Shown here: piece after piece, positions 1-6,609 of the stretch
Layout: each line of letters starts with the position of its first letter
How positions within the stretch are numbered: the stretch's first letter is position 1
IMG/VR virus record: IMGVR_UViG_3300027736_000289
Span: 1-20,941 of that record
Strand: one strand, 5' to 3'
Length of the DNA: 20,941 bases
Origin: a virus
The notes under the pieces: model-generated
Database searches by the model: none
What the model saw: the letters and a program-made list of their open reading frames with translations, nothing else
What the model was told of the DNA's origin: nothing
Made by a program: the position numbers and the translations under genes

Positions 1-2
1 AG

Positions 3-146
3 GCTTCAAGATTGTTCAAACGATATGACAGTCCGTTGGGTGTCGCAGGTTTCGGTGACATGGGTGCAATCAGGGTGAGCCGTGCGCTTGACCCTGACGT
101 GGCACAGCTCGTCGAGCCGTACCGACGCATGCGTCTATTCGCATGA
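3..146 (+). CDS. Head-tail connector protein, C-terminal end (partial)
   Basis: The reading frame is open from the left edge and stops with TGA at 144-146, giving about 47 residues that end in VEPYRRMRLFA. The segment SPLGVAGFGDMGAIRVSR followed by DPDVAQLVEPYRR resembles the C-terminus of small actinophage head-tail connector proteins, which seal the portal and accept the tail. This is recalled family resemblance, not a search result. Its stop overlaps the next start as ATGA at 143-146, and the next gene looks like a tail terminator, so the position fits. The N-terminus lies outside the window. A different neck protein is possible. Confidence 0.55.
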   Translation, partial: ASRLFKRYDSPLGVAGFGDMGAIRVSRALDPDVAQLVEPYRRMRLFA

Positions 147-556
147 GTTCAGCCACTACCGTCTCCCAGATCAAAACTGGTTTGGCTGCGAACCTGGCAA
201 CCGTGTCAGGTCTTCGCGCTTACGCCTATCAGCCTGACAATGTGAACACCCCGTTCGCTTGGCCGTTGCTGGATAGTATTCAGTACAACGGGGCTATGGG
301 TGGGGGTTTGATTACCCATAAGTTCACGATCAGTGTTGTGGTGGGTCGTTCGGCTGAGCGTACTGCACAAACTTTGTTGGATGGGTATTTGTCATATAAG
401 GGTGCAACTTCTATTCGTCAGGCGATTGAGTCGGATCGGACTTTGGGTGGTGTTGTACAAGATTTGATTGTTGAGTCTGCAAACAACATCTCTACCCTTG
501 AAGCGAACGACGCTACCTATTTGGCGATTGACTTCGTTGTCACGGTGTATGCCTGA
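143..556 (+). CDS. Tail terminator-like protein
   Basis: This 137-residue protein begins in an ATGA overlap with the connector gene and lies just upstream of the major tail protein, the usual place for a tail terminator (tail completion protein). That protein caps the growing tail tube and joins it to the head. The length is normal for the family. The sequence has an N-terminal helix (VSQIKTGLAANLATV), then alternating beta strands with a conserved-looking HKFTISVVVGR strand, and a final strand DYATYL-like region ending in DFVVTVYA, compatible with the alpha/beta terminator fold. No catalytic motif is expected. The assignment depends mainly on synteny and size. Confidence 0.6.
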   Translation: MSSATTVSQIKTGLAANLATVSGLRAYAYQPDNVNTPFAWPLLDSIQYNGAMGGGLITHKFTISVVVGRSAERTAQTLLDGYLSYKGATSIRQAIESDRTLGGVVQDLIVESANNISTLEANDATYLAIDFVVTVYA

Positions 557-560
557 CCCC

Positions 561-590
561 TTGCCGAGTGTGCGTTGTGGCGTGTAGTGT
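561..590 (+). promoter_or_regulatory. Weak candidate promoter before the major tail gene
   Basis: TTGCCG at 561-566 is followed after 18 nt by TAGTGT at 585-590, a loose match to a -35/-10 pair. It lies in the 95-nt gap before the major tail gene, one of the larger gaps in the structural region. The major tail protein is needed in many copies, so an extra promoter would make sense. The match is poor and could be chance. Confidence 0.25.
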
Positions 591-608
591 TATCGCATCG
601 GCTCAGCC

Positions 609-652
609 GAGCAGACATCAACTCGAACGCCGATAGGCAGGAGCAGACATCA
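609..652 (+). repeat. 12-nt direct repeat flanking the major tail gene RBS
   Basis: GAGCAGACATCA occurs at 609-620 and again at 641-652, exactly and 32 nt apart. The second copy includes part of the Shine-Dalgarno AGGAG (639-643) and the first base of the ATG at 652. The repeat could be an operator, a translational-control site or the trace of a local duplication that copied the leader. Only the repeat itself is directly visible. Confidence 0.6.
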
Positions 653-1074
653 TGGCAAAGCAAGTTCTCACAAACGTGGCAGTGACCTTCGGTACTGCTG
701 CAACCGATATCAGCGCATACGTCACAAGCATCACTCTGTCTACAACAGCCAATGAAGTTGTGACCTCGGCAATGGGATCGTCAGCGATGACTCGCATCCA
801 GGGCATGATTGATAACTCAATCACGCTTGAGTTGCAACAGGATTACCCAACGATTGAGAAGTTGTTCTGGGATGCGTTCACTGCTGGTACTGCTGTACCG
901 ATGACAGTGAAGCCAAACGGCACTGCTGCTGCTAGCTCTACATCGCCTCAGTATGCATTTAGTGTTCTGCCTACAAGTTGGACACCCGTGAATGGTGCCA
1001 TAGGTGACCTGGCCACCGTCTCAATCTCGTATCCCATCTCTGGTGCAATCACCAAGACTGGCACCAACGGCTAA
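652..1074 (+). CDS. Major tail protein (tail tube)
   Basis: This 140-residue protein has a strong start: AGGAG at 639-643 lies 8 nt before ATG. It is Thr/Ser/Ala-rich and beta-strand-rich. It opens with QVLTNVAVTFGTAATDISAY and TSITLSTTANEVVTS, followed by IDNSITLELQQD and a C-terminal strand ATVSISYPISGAI. This is the usual look of small tail tube proteins that stack as hexamer rings around the tape measure. It sits between the terminator and the frameshifted chaperone, as in most siphophages. It is short for the family but similar in size to other small actinophage tube proteins. There is no sign of a sheath gene, so the tail is probably non-contractile. Confidence 0.75.
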   Translation: MAKQVLTNVAVTFGTAATDISAYVTSITLSTTANEVVTSAMGSSAMTRIQGMIDNSITLELQQDYPTIEKLFWDAFTAGTAVPMTVKPNGTAAASSTSPQYAFSVLPTSWTPVNGAIGDLATVSISYPISGAITKTGTNG

Positions 1075-1092
1075 TTTCAATAATCCAATCCC

Positions 1093-1108
1093 TTACCTGC
1101 GGAGGTAA
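1093..1108 (+). promoter_or_regulatory. Hairpin over the Shine-Dalgarno of the tail chaperone gene
   Basis: TTACCT (1093-1098) and AGGTAA (1103-1108) are perfectly complementary around a GCGG tetraloop (1099-1102). The arms and loop contain the GGAGG Shine-Dalgarno (1101-1105) of the chaperone gene starting at 1112. In RNA the 6-bp stem would hide much of the ribosome-binding site. It could lower chaperone output relative to the abundant tube protein. Regulation is inference; the complementarity is seen directly. Confidence 0.5.
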
Positions 1109-1111
1109 AGA

Positions 1112-1402
1112 ATGAAGATCGCACTCAGTTTGACTAGTGCATTAGATGGCAAGCAACGCACAATCATTGCTGCGTTCCCTGACTTCATTGCGTTTGAAAA
1201 CAAATACAATCGCAGTGTTGCCAAGTTTGAAGCCGAACTTACTTTGACCGATCTTGCATACCTTGGATGGCATGCAGAGAAACGGTTGAAGAAAACTGGG
1301 TTGGACTTTGAATCATGGTGCGATGATATTGAAGCACTCGAAGTGGGAGACAGCGCAGACGCAGTGATCGTCCCTTTGGAGATAAGTCAGCCCACTGGGT
1401 AA
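1112..1402 (+). CDS. Tail assembly chaperone, short form (G-like)
   Basis: This 96-residue product is the unshifted form of the tail assembly chaperone, which coats the tape measure and guides tube polymerisation. It lies directly after the major tail protein and has a GGAGG Shine-Dalgarno. It opens MKIALSLTSALDG with a strand-rich N-terminus, then has the typical alpha-helical segment FIAFENKYNRSVAKF and TDLAYLGWHAEKRLK, and ends in a short tail after the slippery site. The zero-frame stop is TAA at 1400-1402, 22 nt beyond the heptamer. The longer frameshift product is listed separately. Size, order and the heptamer together make the call strong. Confidence 0.8.
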   Translation: MKIALSLTSALDGKQRTIIAAFPDFIAFENKYNRSVAKFEAELTLTDLAYLGWHAEKRLKKTGLDFESWCDDIEALEVGDSADAVIVPLEISQPTG

Positions 1403-1521
1403 TCGCATATCTCGCTTGCGAGACTTCGATTGCGCCTAGTGTTTTGCTGGCAGAAGAACCACGAATGCTGTTCACAATGTTGGCGTACCTTCGATGGAGA
1501 GCCATTCACCTAGGCAAGTAG
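1112..1521 (+). CDS. Tail assembly chaperone, -1 frameshift product (GT-like)
   Basis: A -1 shift at CCCTTTG (1372-1378) joins the first 89 codons to a second frame that runs without a stop to TAG at 1519-1521. The junction reads VIVPL, then GDKSAHWVIAYLACETS, and continues through IAPSVLLAEEPRMLFTMLAYLRWRA. The product would be about 136 residues. The downstream part has the hallmark of the T domain of siphophage chaperones: an aromatic, a small-residue helix, then P..LL and a helix ending near W/R. The T frame has no plausible start of its own and ends 9 nt before the next gene, as expected for a frameshift extension. The long form binds the tape measure; the short form is in excess. Confidence 0.82.
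1372..1378 (+). promoter_or_regulatory. Slippery heptamer for -1 programmed frameshift
   Basis: C CCT TTG in the zero frame fits X XXY YYZ exactly, allowing both tRNAs to re-pair one base back on CCC and TTT. A small stem, TCTCG (1410-1414) with CGAGA (1419-1423), lies downstream. It is further away than usual stimulators (about 31 nt), so it may not matter. The site joins the G-like and T-like chaperone frames. Confidence 0.8.
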
Positions 1522-1530
1522 TATCGGTCT

Positions 1531-2118
1531 ATGGCAGGTTTGAGTCGAGCTGGAACATTCACTTCTTCTGAAGCATTAAATCAAGTAAGAATTGAAGGCA
1601 TTGGAGATTTTCTTCGTGACCTGTCTAAGACTTATCCTGAGTTTAATAAACAAGCACGAATTGCCAGTCAGGGTGTAGCCGAGTTACTAGTCGTTGCAGC
1701 CAAGTTTGAAGCTGCTTCTGTGACTCGTAATCGTCAAGCTATGGAAGTCATGAAAGGCATGAGGGCGCAACGTGACCGTATCCCTACAATCAAACTTCAA
1801 ATGGATTCGGGTTTTGTCTCTCAATCTAAACCCAACAGAAAACGCAAAGTAAAAGTAACCCGAGGAGATGTATTCTTTGGTGCCGAATTCGGTGGTGGAA
1901 AATATGGAAAATCAAATAAAACTTCTGCTGGTTCAAGAGCATGGTTGAAAAATGACGGAACAAGAAAAGGTGGAGGAACAACTACTCAATTCTTACCTTG
2001 GCGGGGAAATGAAGGTTATTTCTTCTGGCCATCCGTCCGTAAGAATAAAGATAATATTGCTAAAGTCTATATGGATGCTATAGAAAAGGTGCTTGAAGGG
2101 CTTAGAGATAAGTCTTGA
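1531..2118 (+). CDS. HK97 gp10-like head-tail/tail completion protein
   Basis: This 195-residue protein has the features of the HK97 gp10-like family: an N-terminal helical part (DFLRDLSKTYPEFNKQARIASQ), a basic middle and a C-terminal GDVFFGAEFGGG, then TTQFLPWRGNEGYFFWPSVR with a closing helix. The family acts in the neck or tail completion during tail attachment. Two things are odd. The gene lies after the chaperone rather than among the neck genes. Its codons are also visibly richer in A (AAA, AGA, GGA, AAT) than those of its neighbours, which suggests separate acquisition. No clear Shine-Dalgarno precedes ATG 1531; the chaperone long form stops 9 nt upstream, so coupling is possible. Confidence 0.7.
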   Translation: MAGLSRAGTFTSSEALNQVRIEGIGDFLRDLSKTYPEFNKQARIASQGVAELLVVAAKFEAASVTRNRQAMEVMKGMRAQRDRIPTIKLQMDSGFVSQSKPNRKRKVKVTRGDVFFGAEFGGGKYGKSNKTSAGSRAWLKNDGTRKGGGTTTQFLPWRGNEGYFFWPSVRKNKDNIAKVYMDAIEKVLEGLRDKS

Positions 2119-2142
2119 CTTTGGCTGTGGTTTCGCTACCCT
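2115..2142 (+). promoter_or_regulatory. Candidate sigma70-type promoter for the primase-like gene
   Basis: TTGACT (2115-2120), a 16-nt spacer and TACCCT (2137-2142) lie at the end of the gp10-like gene, just before the primase-like gene at 2161. TAnnnT -10 boxes are common for actinobacterial housekeeping sigma factors. A strong AGGGAGG follows at 2149-2155. A private promoter inside a structural operon would mark the next gene as a moron-like cargo gene. It has not been tested by any alignment. Confidence 0.45.
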
Positions 2143-2160
2143 GTAGTTAGGGAGGCGTTC

Positions 2161-2865
2161 ATGGTTGTCTATTTTGATTCGGTCAAGTCTGTTCAGCCGA
2201 AGCCGTTCGCCACGAATTGGCTTGACCTCAAGGAACGCTTGATGCACCATGAGGAGAATGCGCACAAGTCTGATGGTGCTTTGTGGTCACCTGTCGAGTA
2301 CTACCCAGGTAGGACTCGCGGTAATACTGCTGTTCGGTTCATTGAAGCGTTAGTCGTTGACATGGACGGCGAATCATTTGCCAATGCCAACCTTGACGGG
2401 TTTGAATATCTTGCCTACTCCACCTATTCGCATCGACTGAATGATCCTCACTATCACTTAGTTTTGCCGTTGGCTGAGCGTGTACCGGCAGGGCTGTGGC
2501 GAGCTGTGTGGGCTGAGCTGCATGAACGAATCAACTTGCAGGGTGACCCTGCGACCAAAGACCCTGCTCGTATCTTCTACCTTCCACAACATGCACTAGA
2601 TCAACCGTTTGAGTTCCACGAACAATCAGGAACATTCATTGACACAGACTTCCAATACGAACCTGCACGCAACCCAACACCAGCGTCACCACGTCAGTCT
2701 GCTCAGCCTCGACGCAAGCGCACTATCGGTGTTGAGATGAATGATGCGTGGTGGGATGCAGGCAAGGTGATGACAAAGTATGACGGTCTTGAAGGTAAAG
2801 CATTGTGGTCTTCCGTGTTGGCTGACTTTCGTGCCTTGCGCTCGGCTTGTGAGGATGTCATCTAG
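2161..2865 (+). CDS. Stand-alone primase-like (AEP-type) protein
   Basis: This 234-residue protein looks like the catalytic part of an archaeo-eukaryotic-type primase. Residues 64-70 read LVVDMDG, giving a D67-x-D69 metal pair after a hydrophobic strand. Then comes AYSTYSHRLNDPHYHLVLPL (85-104), and GDPATKDPARIFYLP (128-142) matches the D..(K)D..R.FYLP signature seen in phage and plasmid primases. The C-terminal third is basic and Pro/Ser-rich (166-188), then helical. No helicase is fused. The start is supported by AGGGAGG 5 nt upstream. It is surprising to find such a gene between tail genes, since a second primase-polymerase is encoded at 18550. It might help replication early or be a mobile cargo gene. 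Primase activity is inferred from motifs only. Confidence 0.55.
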   Translation: MVVYFDSVKSVQPKPFATNWLDLKERLMHHEENAHKSDGALWSPVEYYPGRTRGNTAVRFIEALVVDMDGESFANANLDGFEYLAYSTYSHRLNDPHYHLVLPLAERVPAGLWRAVWAELHERINLQGDPATKDPARIFYLPQHALDQPFEFHEQSGTFIDTDFQYEPARNPTPASPRQSAQPRRKRTIGVEMNDAWWDAGKVMTKYDGLEGKALWSSVLADFRALRSACEDVI

Positions 2866-2874
2866 AATTGCCGT

Positions 2875-4971
2875 ATGGCTGGCGTTCGCACATTCGTAGT
2901 TCGGTTCCTTGCTGACGCAGAGCAATACAAAAAGGGCATCAGGCAAGTCTCCGATGGTATGGGTGGCTTGAAAACTGATGTCACTAGTTTGTTGCCGTCA
3001 TTCAAAACTGTTGCAATTGCTGGTGCGGCTGCGTTTGGTGCTGTGAGTGCGTTCGCATATAAAGCAGTTCAGGCTGCTGCTGAAGATCAGAAGTCTCAAG
3101 CGTTGTTGGCGTTGCAGATAAAGCAAACCACAAACGCAACCGATCAGCAGATTGAATCAACGATGAACTTCATCGGCGCGTTGCAGATGAGTGCTGCTGT
3201 GTCTGAGGAGAAGTTGCGTCCAGCGTTGGCAATTTTGGTTCGTGGTACTGGCGATCTAAGCGAAGCGCAACGGTTGTTGCAAATCAGCCTTGACATCTCT
3301 GCTGGGTCTGGTAAAGACCTTGAGGCTGTTTCGACGGCCATCAGTCGTGCCGCGAATGGTTCGTTCACAGCGTTGAGCAAGTTGGGTGTTCCTCTTGATG
3401 AGAACACTGTGAAGACCAAAGACTTCAACGCTGCGACTTCTCAGTTGGGTGAAACTTTCAAGGGTGCTTCGGCTGCTGCTGCTAATACCTTCACCGGCCA
3501 AATGACCAAATTGAAGTTAGGTATCGGTGAGATTACCGAATCCATCGGCAAGATTCTATTGCCATACTTTGAGAAGTTTGTTGGATTCATCAACGACAAG
3601 ATTGTTCCTGCTGTTCAAATCTTTGTGGACAACTTCAAATCCAAAGGTGTTGGTGGCGCATTAGAGATGGCCACTGCGTCAATGGGTACCTTTGGTGAAA
3701 CGGCTGTGAATGTGTTGGAAGCAGCGTATGTTTCGTTGCTTACCTTCACGCATGATCTTGCTAAGACTGTGCGTATTTTGGCTGATGCTGCTGCACTTGG
3801 GTTCGGTTTGCAAGGCAACATTGTTGGTGCTGGTAAAGCGTTGGTTGTTGCTGTGGCAATGTCAAAGGTTCAGGACGCAACGAATGAGGCGTTGTCCGGT
3901 GCCGGTGCAATGTTTGACAATTTCCGTATGAAAGTTTATATGGCGCAGTTGCAGTTGGCTCAACTAGGCAAGCCTCCAAAGGATGTTTCGGATTCATTGG
4001 ATCGTATGTCGCAGTCTGGGTTGAGAGCTGCTAACTCAGTGAAGGATGTTGCGTTGGAGTTGGGTGGGTCAACTGGTGGTGGTGTGGCTAAGGCTGTGAA
4101 GACTGCTACCGAGAAGTTGAAGGAATATACCGATGCGTTGAAGTCCAGCAACTCTGCACAGAAGTCGTTCACCCAGGCGCAGAAGGCTTCGGTCAAGGCT
4201 GGTCAATCGTTGACGGCTGCAAACCAAGGTGTGGCTGATGCGCAGGCTGCATTCAATCAGGCTGTGGCTGGGTATGGGGCTGATTCACCGCAGGCTAAGA
4301 AGGCTGCGTTCGAGTTGGCTCAGGCTCAGCGTGGGTTGGAACGCGCTGGGTACAACGTTGAGGGTTCGTTGTTTGCGATCAAGGATGCTGAGGAGGCGTT
4401 GAAGAAAGTTCGTGCTGATCCTGAGTCAACACCTCAAGCAATTCGTGAGGCTGAGATTGCGTTGGCTGAGGCGAAGTTGTCAAGTGCAGATGCGATTGAT
4501 CAGCAGACTGAGGCGACTGATGGTTTGACTAAGGCAACTGGTTTATTGAATGATGCGATCTTCGGTGCATCGGTTGGTTCTGACATCTATACCCAGTTGT
4601 CGGATGCGTTGACTGAGGCGAAGCAGAAGCAGGCTGATGCGACTGATGCTGTGGCTGAGGCGATTGATCGTGAGACTGAGGCGTTGAAGAATTATGCGGA
4701 TGCGATTGAGGCTGCTGGGAAGATTGCGTTGTTGTATCCAAAGGTTGTGGCTGCGAATCCGATGGCTGGTGTGGCTGGCAGTATTCCTGCAACGGTGACA
4801 GGTAACTCGACTGGCTTCAATGCTGGTTCTGGTGGTGGGTTCAGCCCTGTTGTCAATGTGAATGCTGGGTTGATCACTGACAAGGATACTCTTGCGTTAG
4901 ATATTTCAGATTTGTTGACTGAGTTCGCTCGCAAGAATGGTGGGAATGCCCTTAGAGGGATTGCGTTCTAA
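2875..4971 (+). CDS. Tape measure protein
   Basis: This 698-residue protein is the largest gene in the window. It has the classic tape measure architecture: an N-terminal MAGVRTFVVRFLADAEQYKKGI segment, a hydrophobic stretch at about 44-62 (KTVAIAGAAAFGAVSAFAY) and long Ala/Gln/Lys-rich helices. A heptad-like coiled-coil region (about 410-625) has many A-D-A and E-A-L repeats, and the end is Gly-rich and hydrophobic (NVNAGLITDKDTLALDISDLL). The protein fills the tube and sets its length. At roughly 1.5 angstrom per residue, the known rule, this predicts a tail near 100 nm. No good Shine-Dalgarno is seen; the primase-like gene ends 9 nt before, so re-initiation is likely. Confidence 0.9.
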   Translation: MAGVRTFVVRFLADAEQYKKGIRQVSDGMGGLKTDVTSLLPSFKTVAIAGAAAFGAVSAFAYKAVQAAAEDQKSQALLALQIKQTTNATDQQIESTMNFIGALQMSAAVSEEKLRPALAILVRGTGDLSEAQRLLQISLDISAGSGKDLEAVSTAISRAANGSFTALSKLGVPLDENTVKTKDFNAATSQLGETFKGASAAAANTFTGQMTKLKLGIGEITESIGKILLPYFEKFVGFINDKIVPAVQIFVDNFKSKGVGGALEMATASMGTFGETAVNVLEAAYVSLLTFTHDLAKTVRILADAAALGFGLQGNIVGAGKALVVAVAMSKVQDATNEALSGAGAMFDNFRMKVYMAQLQLAQLGKPPKDVSDSLDRMSQSGLRAANSVKDVALELGGSTGGGVAKAVKTATEKLKEYTDALKSSNSAQKSFTQAQKASVKAGQSLTAANQGVADAQAAFNQAVAGYGADSPQAKKAAFELAQAQRGLERAGYNVEGSLFAIKDAEEALKKVRADPESTPQAIREAEIALAEAKLSSADAIDQQTEATDGLTKATGLLNDAIFGASVGSDIYTQLSDALTEAKQKQADATDAVAEAIDRETEALKNYADAIEAAGKIALLYPKVVAANPMAGVAGSIPATVTGNSTGFNAGSGGGFSPVVNVNAGLITDKDTLALDISDLLTEFARKNGGNALRGIAF

Positions 4972-6221
4972 TGGCTAAGGCTACGAAGTGGGGTTCAACT
5001 TATAAGGTTTTATTAGATGTTGGTTTCTTGGCTGATGCGTTCACATTGGATTCCAGCAAACTTGATGGGACTGATGTGTTGAATGGTTCAACATCGTTTG
5101 TGGACATCACCGAGTATGTGACGAATATCAATATCAATCGTGGCCGTGCAACTCAACTTGATACATTCCCATCGTCTAGTTGTACTATCTCAGCCGATGA
5201 TCGTGCAGCTGCACGATACTTTGATCCGTTGAACACAGCATCAGAATGGTATTCGGGTGGGACTGTTGGTATTGCACCACGTCGCCAGTTTCAGGTGTAC
5301 GGCGGTACAGCCGGAACCACAGCAATGTTCACAGGATTTGTCTATGACTTGAATATGGATTATGCCGAACCAAACCTTTCAACAGCAACGATTGTGGCTA
5401 CTGATTCGCTCGGGCAACTTGGTCAAACCGTGCTGACCGCATTCAACCCTTCATCACAACTGACCTCTGCACGTGTGTCTGCAATCTTGGATCGTCCTGA
5501 AGTGTCGTTCTCGACTGCGACTAGAAGTATTGAGACTGGGGTTGCGACGTGTGGAACGGTTGCGTATGAGGATGCGACGAATGTGTTGCAGGCGTTGCAG
5601 GATGTGGCGACGGCTGAGGGTGGGCGTTTGTTTGTTGATCGTTCTGGGAGTTTGAACTTTGATGCTCGGATTGCTGTGTCGTTTGGTACGGCTGTGGCTT
5701 CGTTTGGTGGTACGGCTGGTGTTCCGATTCTGTCGTTGGCGAATGTGTATGGGGCTGAGACGGTCATCAATCGCGTCGGAGTCCAAATAGACGGCGGCAC
5801 GGCTTCGAGCATTGCGTCTGGTACTGCGTCGCAAACACAGTATGGGATCAAGGCGTTGTCGTTGACTGGTGTTCCGTTGGCCACTGATGCTGCTGGGTCT
5901 GCGTTGGCGTTGTCGTTGTTGACACGGTTTCAAGACCCTGTGGTGAGGTTCTCGGAGATGGATGTGTTGTTGAATGCGTTGACTACAGCACAACAGCAGA
6001 CAATGGCAGCACTTGAGATTGGCGATATTTTGTCGGTGTCTAAGACATTCTCGACTGGTACACCGGCAACGGTGACACAGAACGTGGTTGTCGAATCCAT
6101 ACGGCACACAGTCAACCCATCAACACATCGCGTGACTATCGGAATGGGTCAAGTCCAACTTGTACTACCATTCATCCTGGACACCTCAGCCCTCAACTCA
6201 ACCGTCTACGCACTACAATAG
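4971..6221 (+). CDS. Minor tail protein, hub/distal-tail-like
   Basis: This 416-residue protein starts in a TAATG overlap with the tape measure, the usual place for distal tail and hub proteins. Residues 44-58 (FVDITEYVTNININR) followed by GRATQLDTF and ADDRAAARYFDPLNTAS resemble the N-terminal domain of actinophage minor tail proteins. Then a barrel-like segment carries MFTGFVYDLNMDY. The remainder is beta-rich with a likely hub domain (ATNVLQALQDVATAEGGRLFVDRSGSL). It would form the tail tip and organise receptor-binding proteins. No peptidase or glycosidase motif is apparent. Codon choice swings from C/A-ending to G/T-ending within the gene. Confidence 0.72.
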   Translation: MAKATKWGSTYKVLLDVGFLADAFTLDSSKLDGTDVLNGSTSFVDITEYVTNININRGRATQLDTFPSSSCTISADDRAAARYFDPLNTASEWYSGGTVGIAPRRQFQVYGGTAGTTAMFTGFVYDLNMDYAEPNLSTATIVATDSLGQLGQTVLTAFNPSSQLTSARVSAILDRPEVSFSTATRSIETGVATCGTVAYEDATNVLQALQDVATAEGGRLFVDRSGSLNFDARIAVSFGTAVASFGGTAGVPILSLANVYGAETVINRVGVQIDGGTASSIASGTASQTQYGIKALSLTGVPLATDAAGSALALSLLTRFQDPVVRFSEMDVLLNALTTAQQQTMAALEIGDILSVSKTFSTGTPATVTQNVVVESIRHTVNPSTHRVTIGMGQVQLVLPFILDTSALNSTVYALQ

Positions 6222-6228
6222 GAGCATT

Positions 6229-6606
6229 ATGGCAGTCAGACCAACCTTCACCAGTGGCGATATATTCACAGCAGCCAACGCCACAACCCTCGCAGCATCT
6301 GTCGTTGCAATCAACGCACAGACCGGCACAACATACACAGCAGCCGTCGGTGATGTCGGCAAACTTGTCACACTCAGCAACGCAGCTGCAATCGCACTCA
6401 CAATCCCACCCTCAGTCTTTGCCATCGGTGACCAGATCAACATCATGCAAGGCACAGGTGGATCGGGTGTTGTGACGATCAGTGGTGCAAGCGTGACACT
6501 AAACTCGAACGGTGCAAAGTTGAAAACGAACGGACAGTACGCAGTTGCAACTATTCTTTGCACAGCATCCAACGTGTTCTTGGTATTTGGCAACTTGGTT
6601 GCATAA
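6229..6606 (+). CDS. Small tail-tip/fibre-like structural protein
   Basis: The start at ATG 6229 is chosen over an in-frame ATG at 6160 because AGGAG (6220-6224) sits just before it and 6160 lies deep inside the hub gene. The 125-residue product begins MAVRPTFTSGDIFTAANATTL. It then contains YTAAVGDVGKLVTLSNAAAI, IPPSVFAIGDQINIMQGTG and VTISGASVTLNSNGAKLK, a pattern of short beta strands I recall from small phage tail-fibre modules. It has no catalytic signature. It is probably a beta-sandwich or trimeric knob near the tail tip. Its neighbours, hub and Gly-rich protein, support a role in host recognition. Confidence 0.6.
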   Translation: MAVRPTFTSGDIFTAANATTLAASVVAINAQTGTTYTAAVGDVGKLVTLSNAAAIALTIPPSVFAIGDQINIMQGTGGSGVVTISGASVTLNSNGAKLKTNGQYAVATILCTASNVFLVFGNLVA

Positions 6607-6609
6607 GCC

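Noticed and set aside
1410-1423. Stimulatory hairpin for the frameshift
   Set aside because: Only five base pairs and too far from the heptamer (about 31 nt) to be counted as a stimulator with confidence.
5423-5884. 153-codon ORF on the - strand
   Set aside because: Antisense shadow of the hub gene with no start signal or recognisable motif.
5454-6107. 217-codon ORF on the - strand
   Set aside because: It is antisense to the minor tail protein, rich in Arg, His and Gln from reversed codons, and has no ribosome-binding site or neighbours on that strand.
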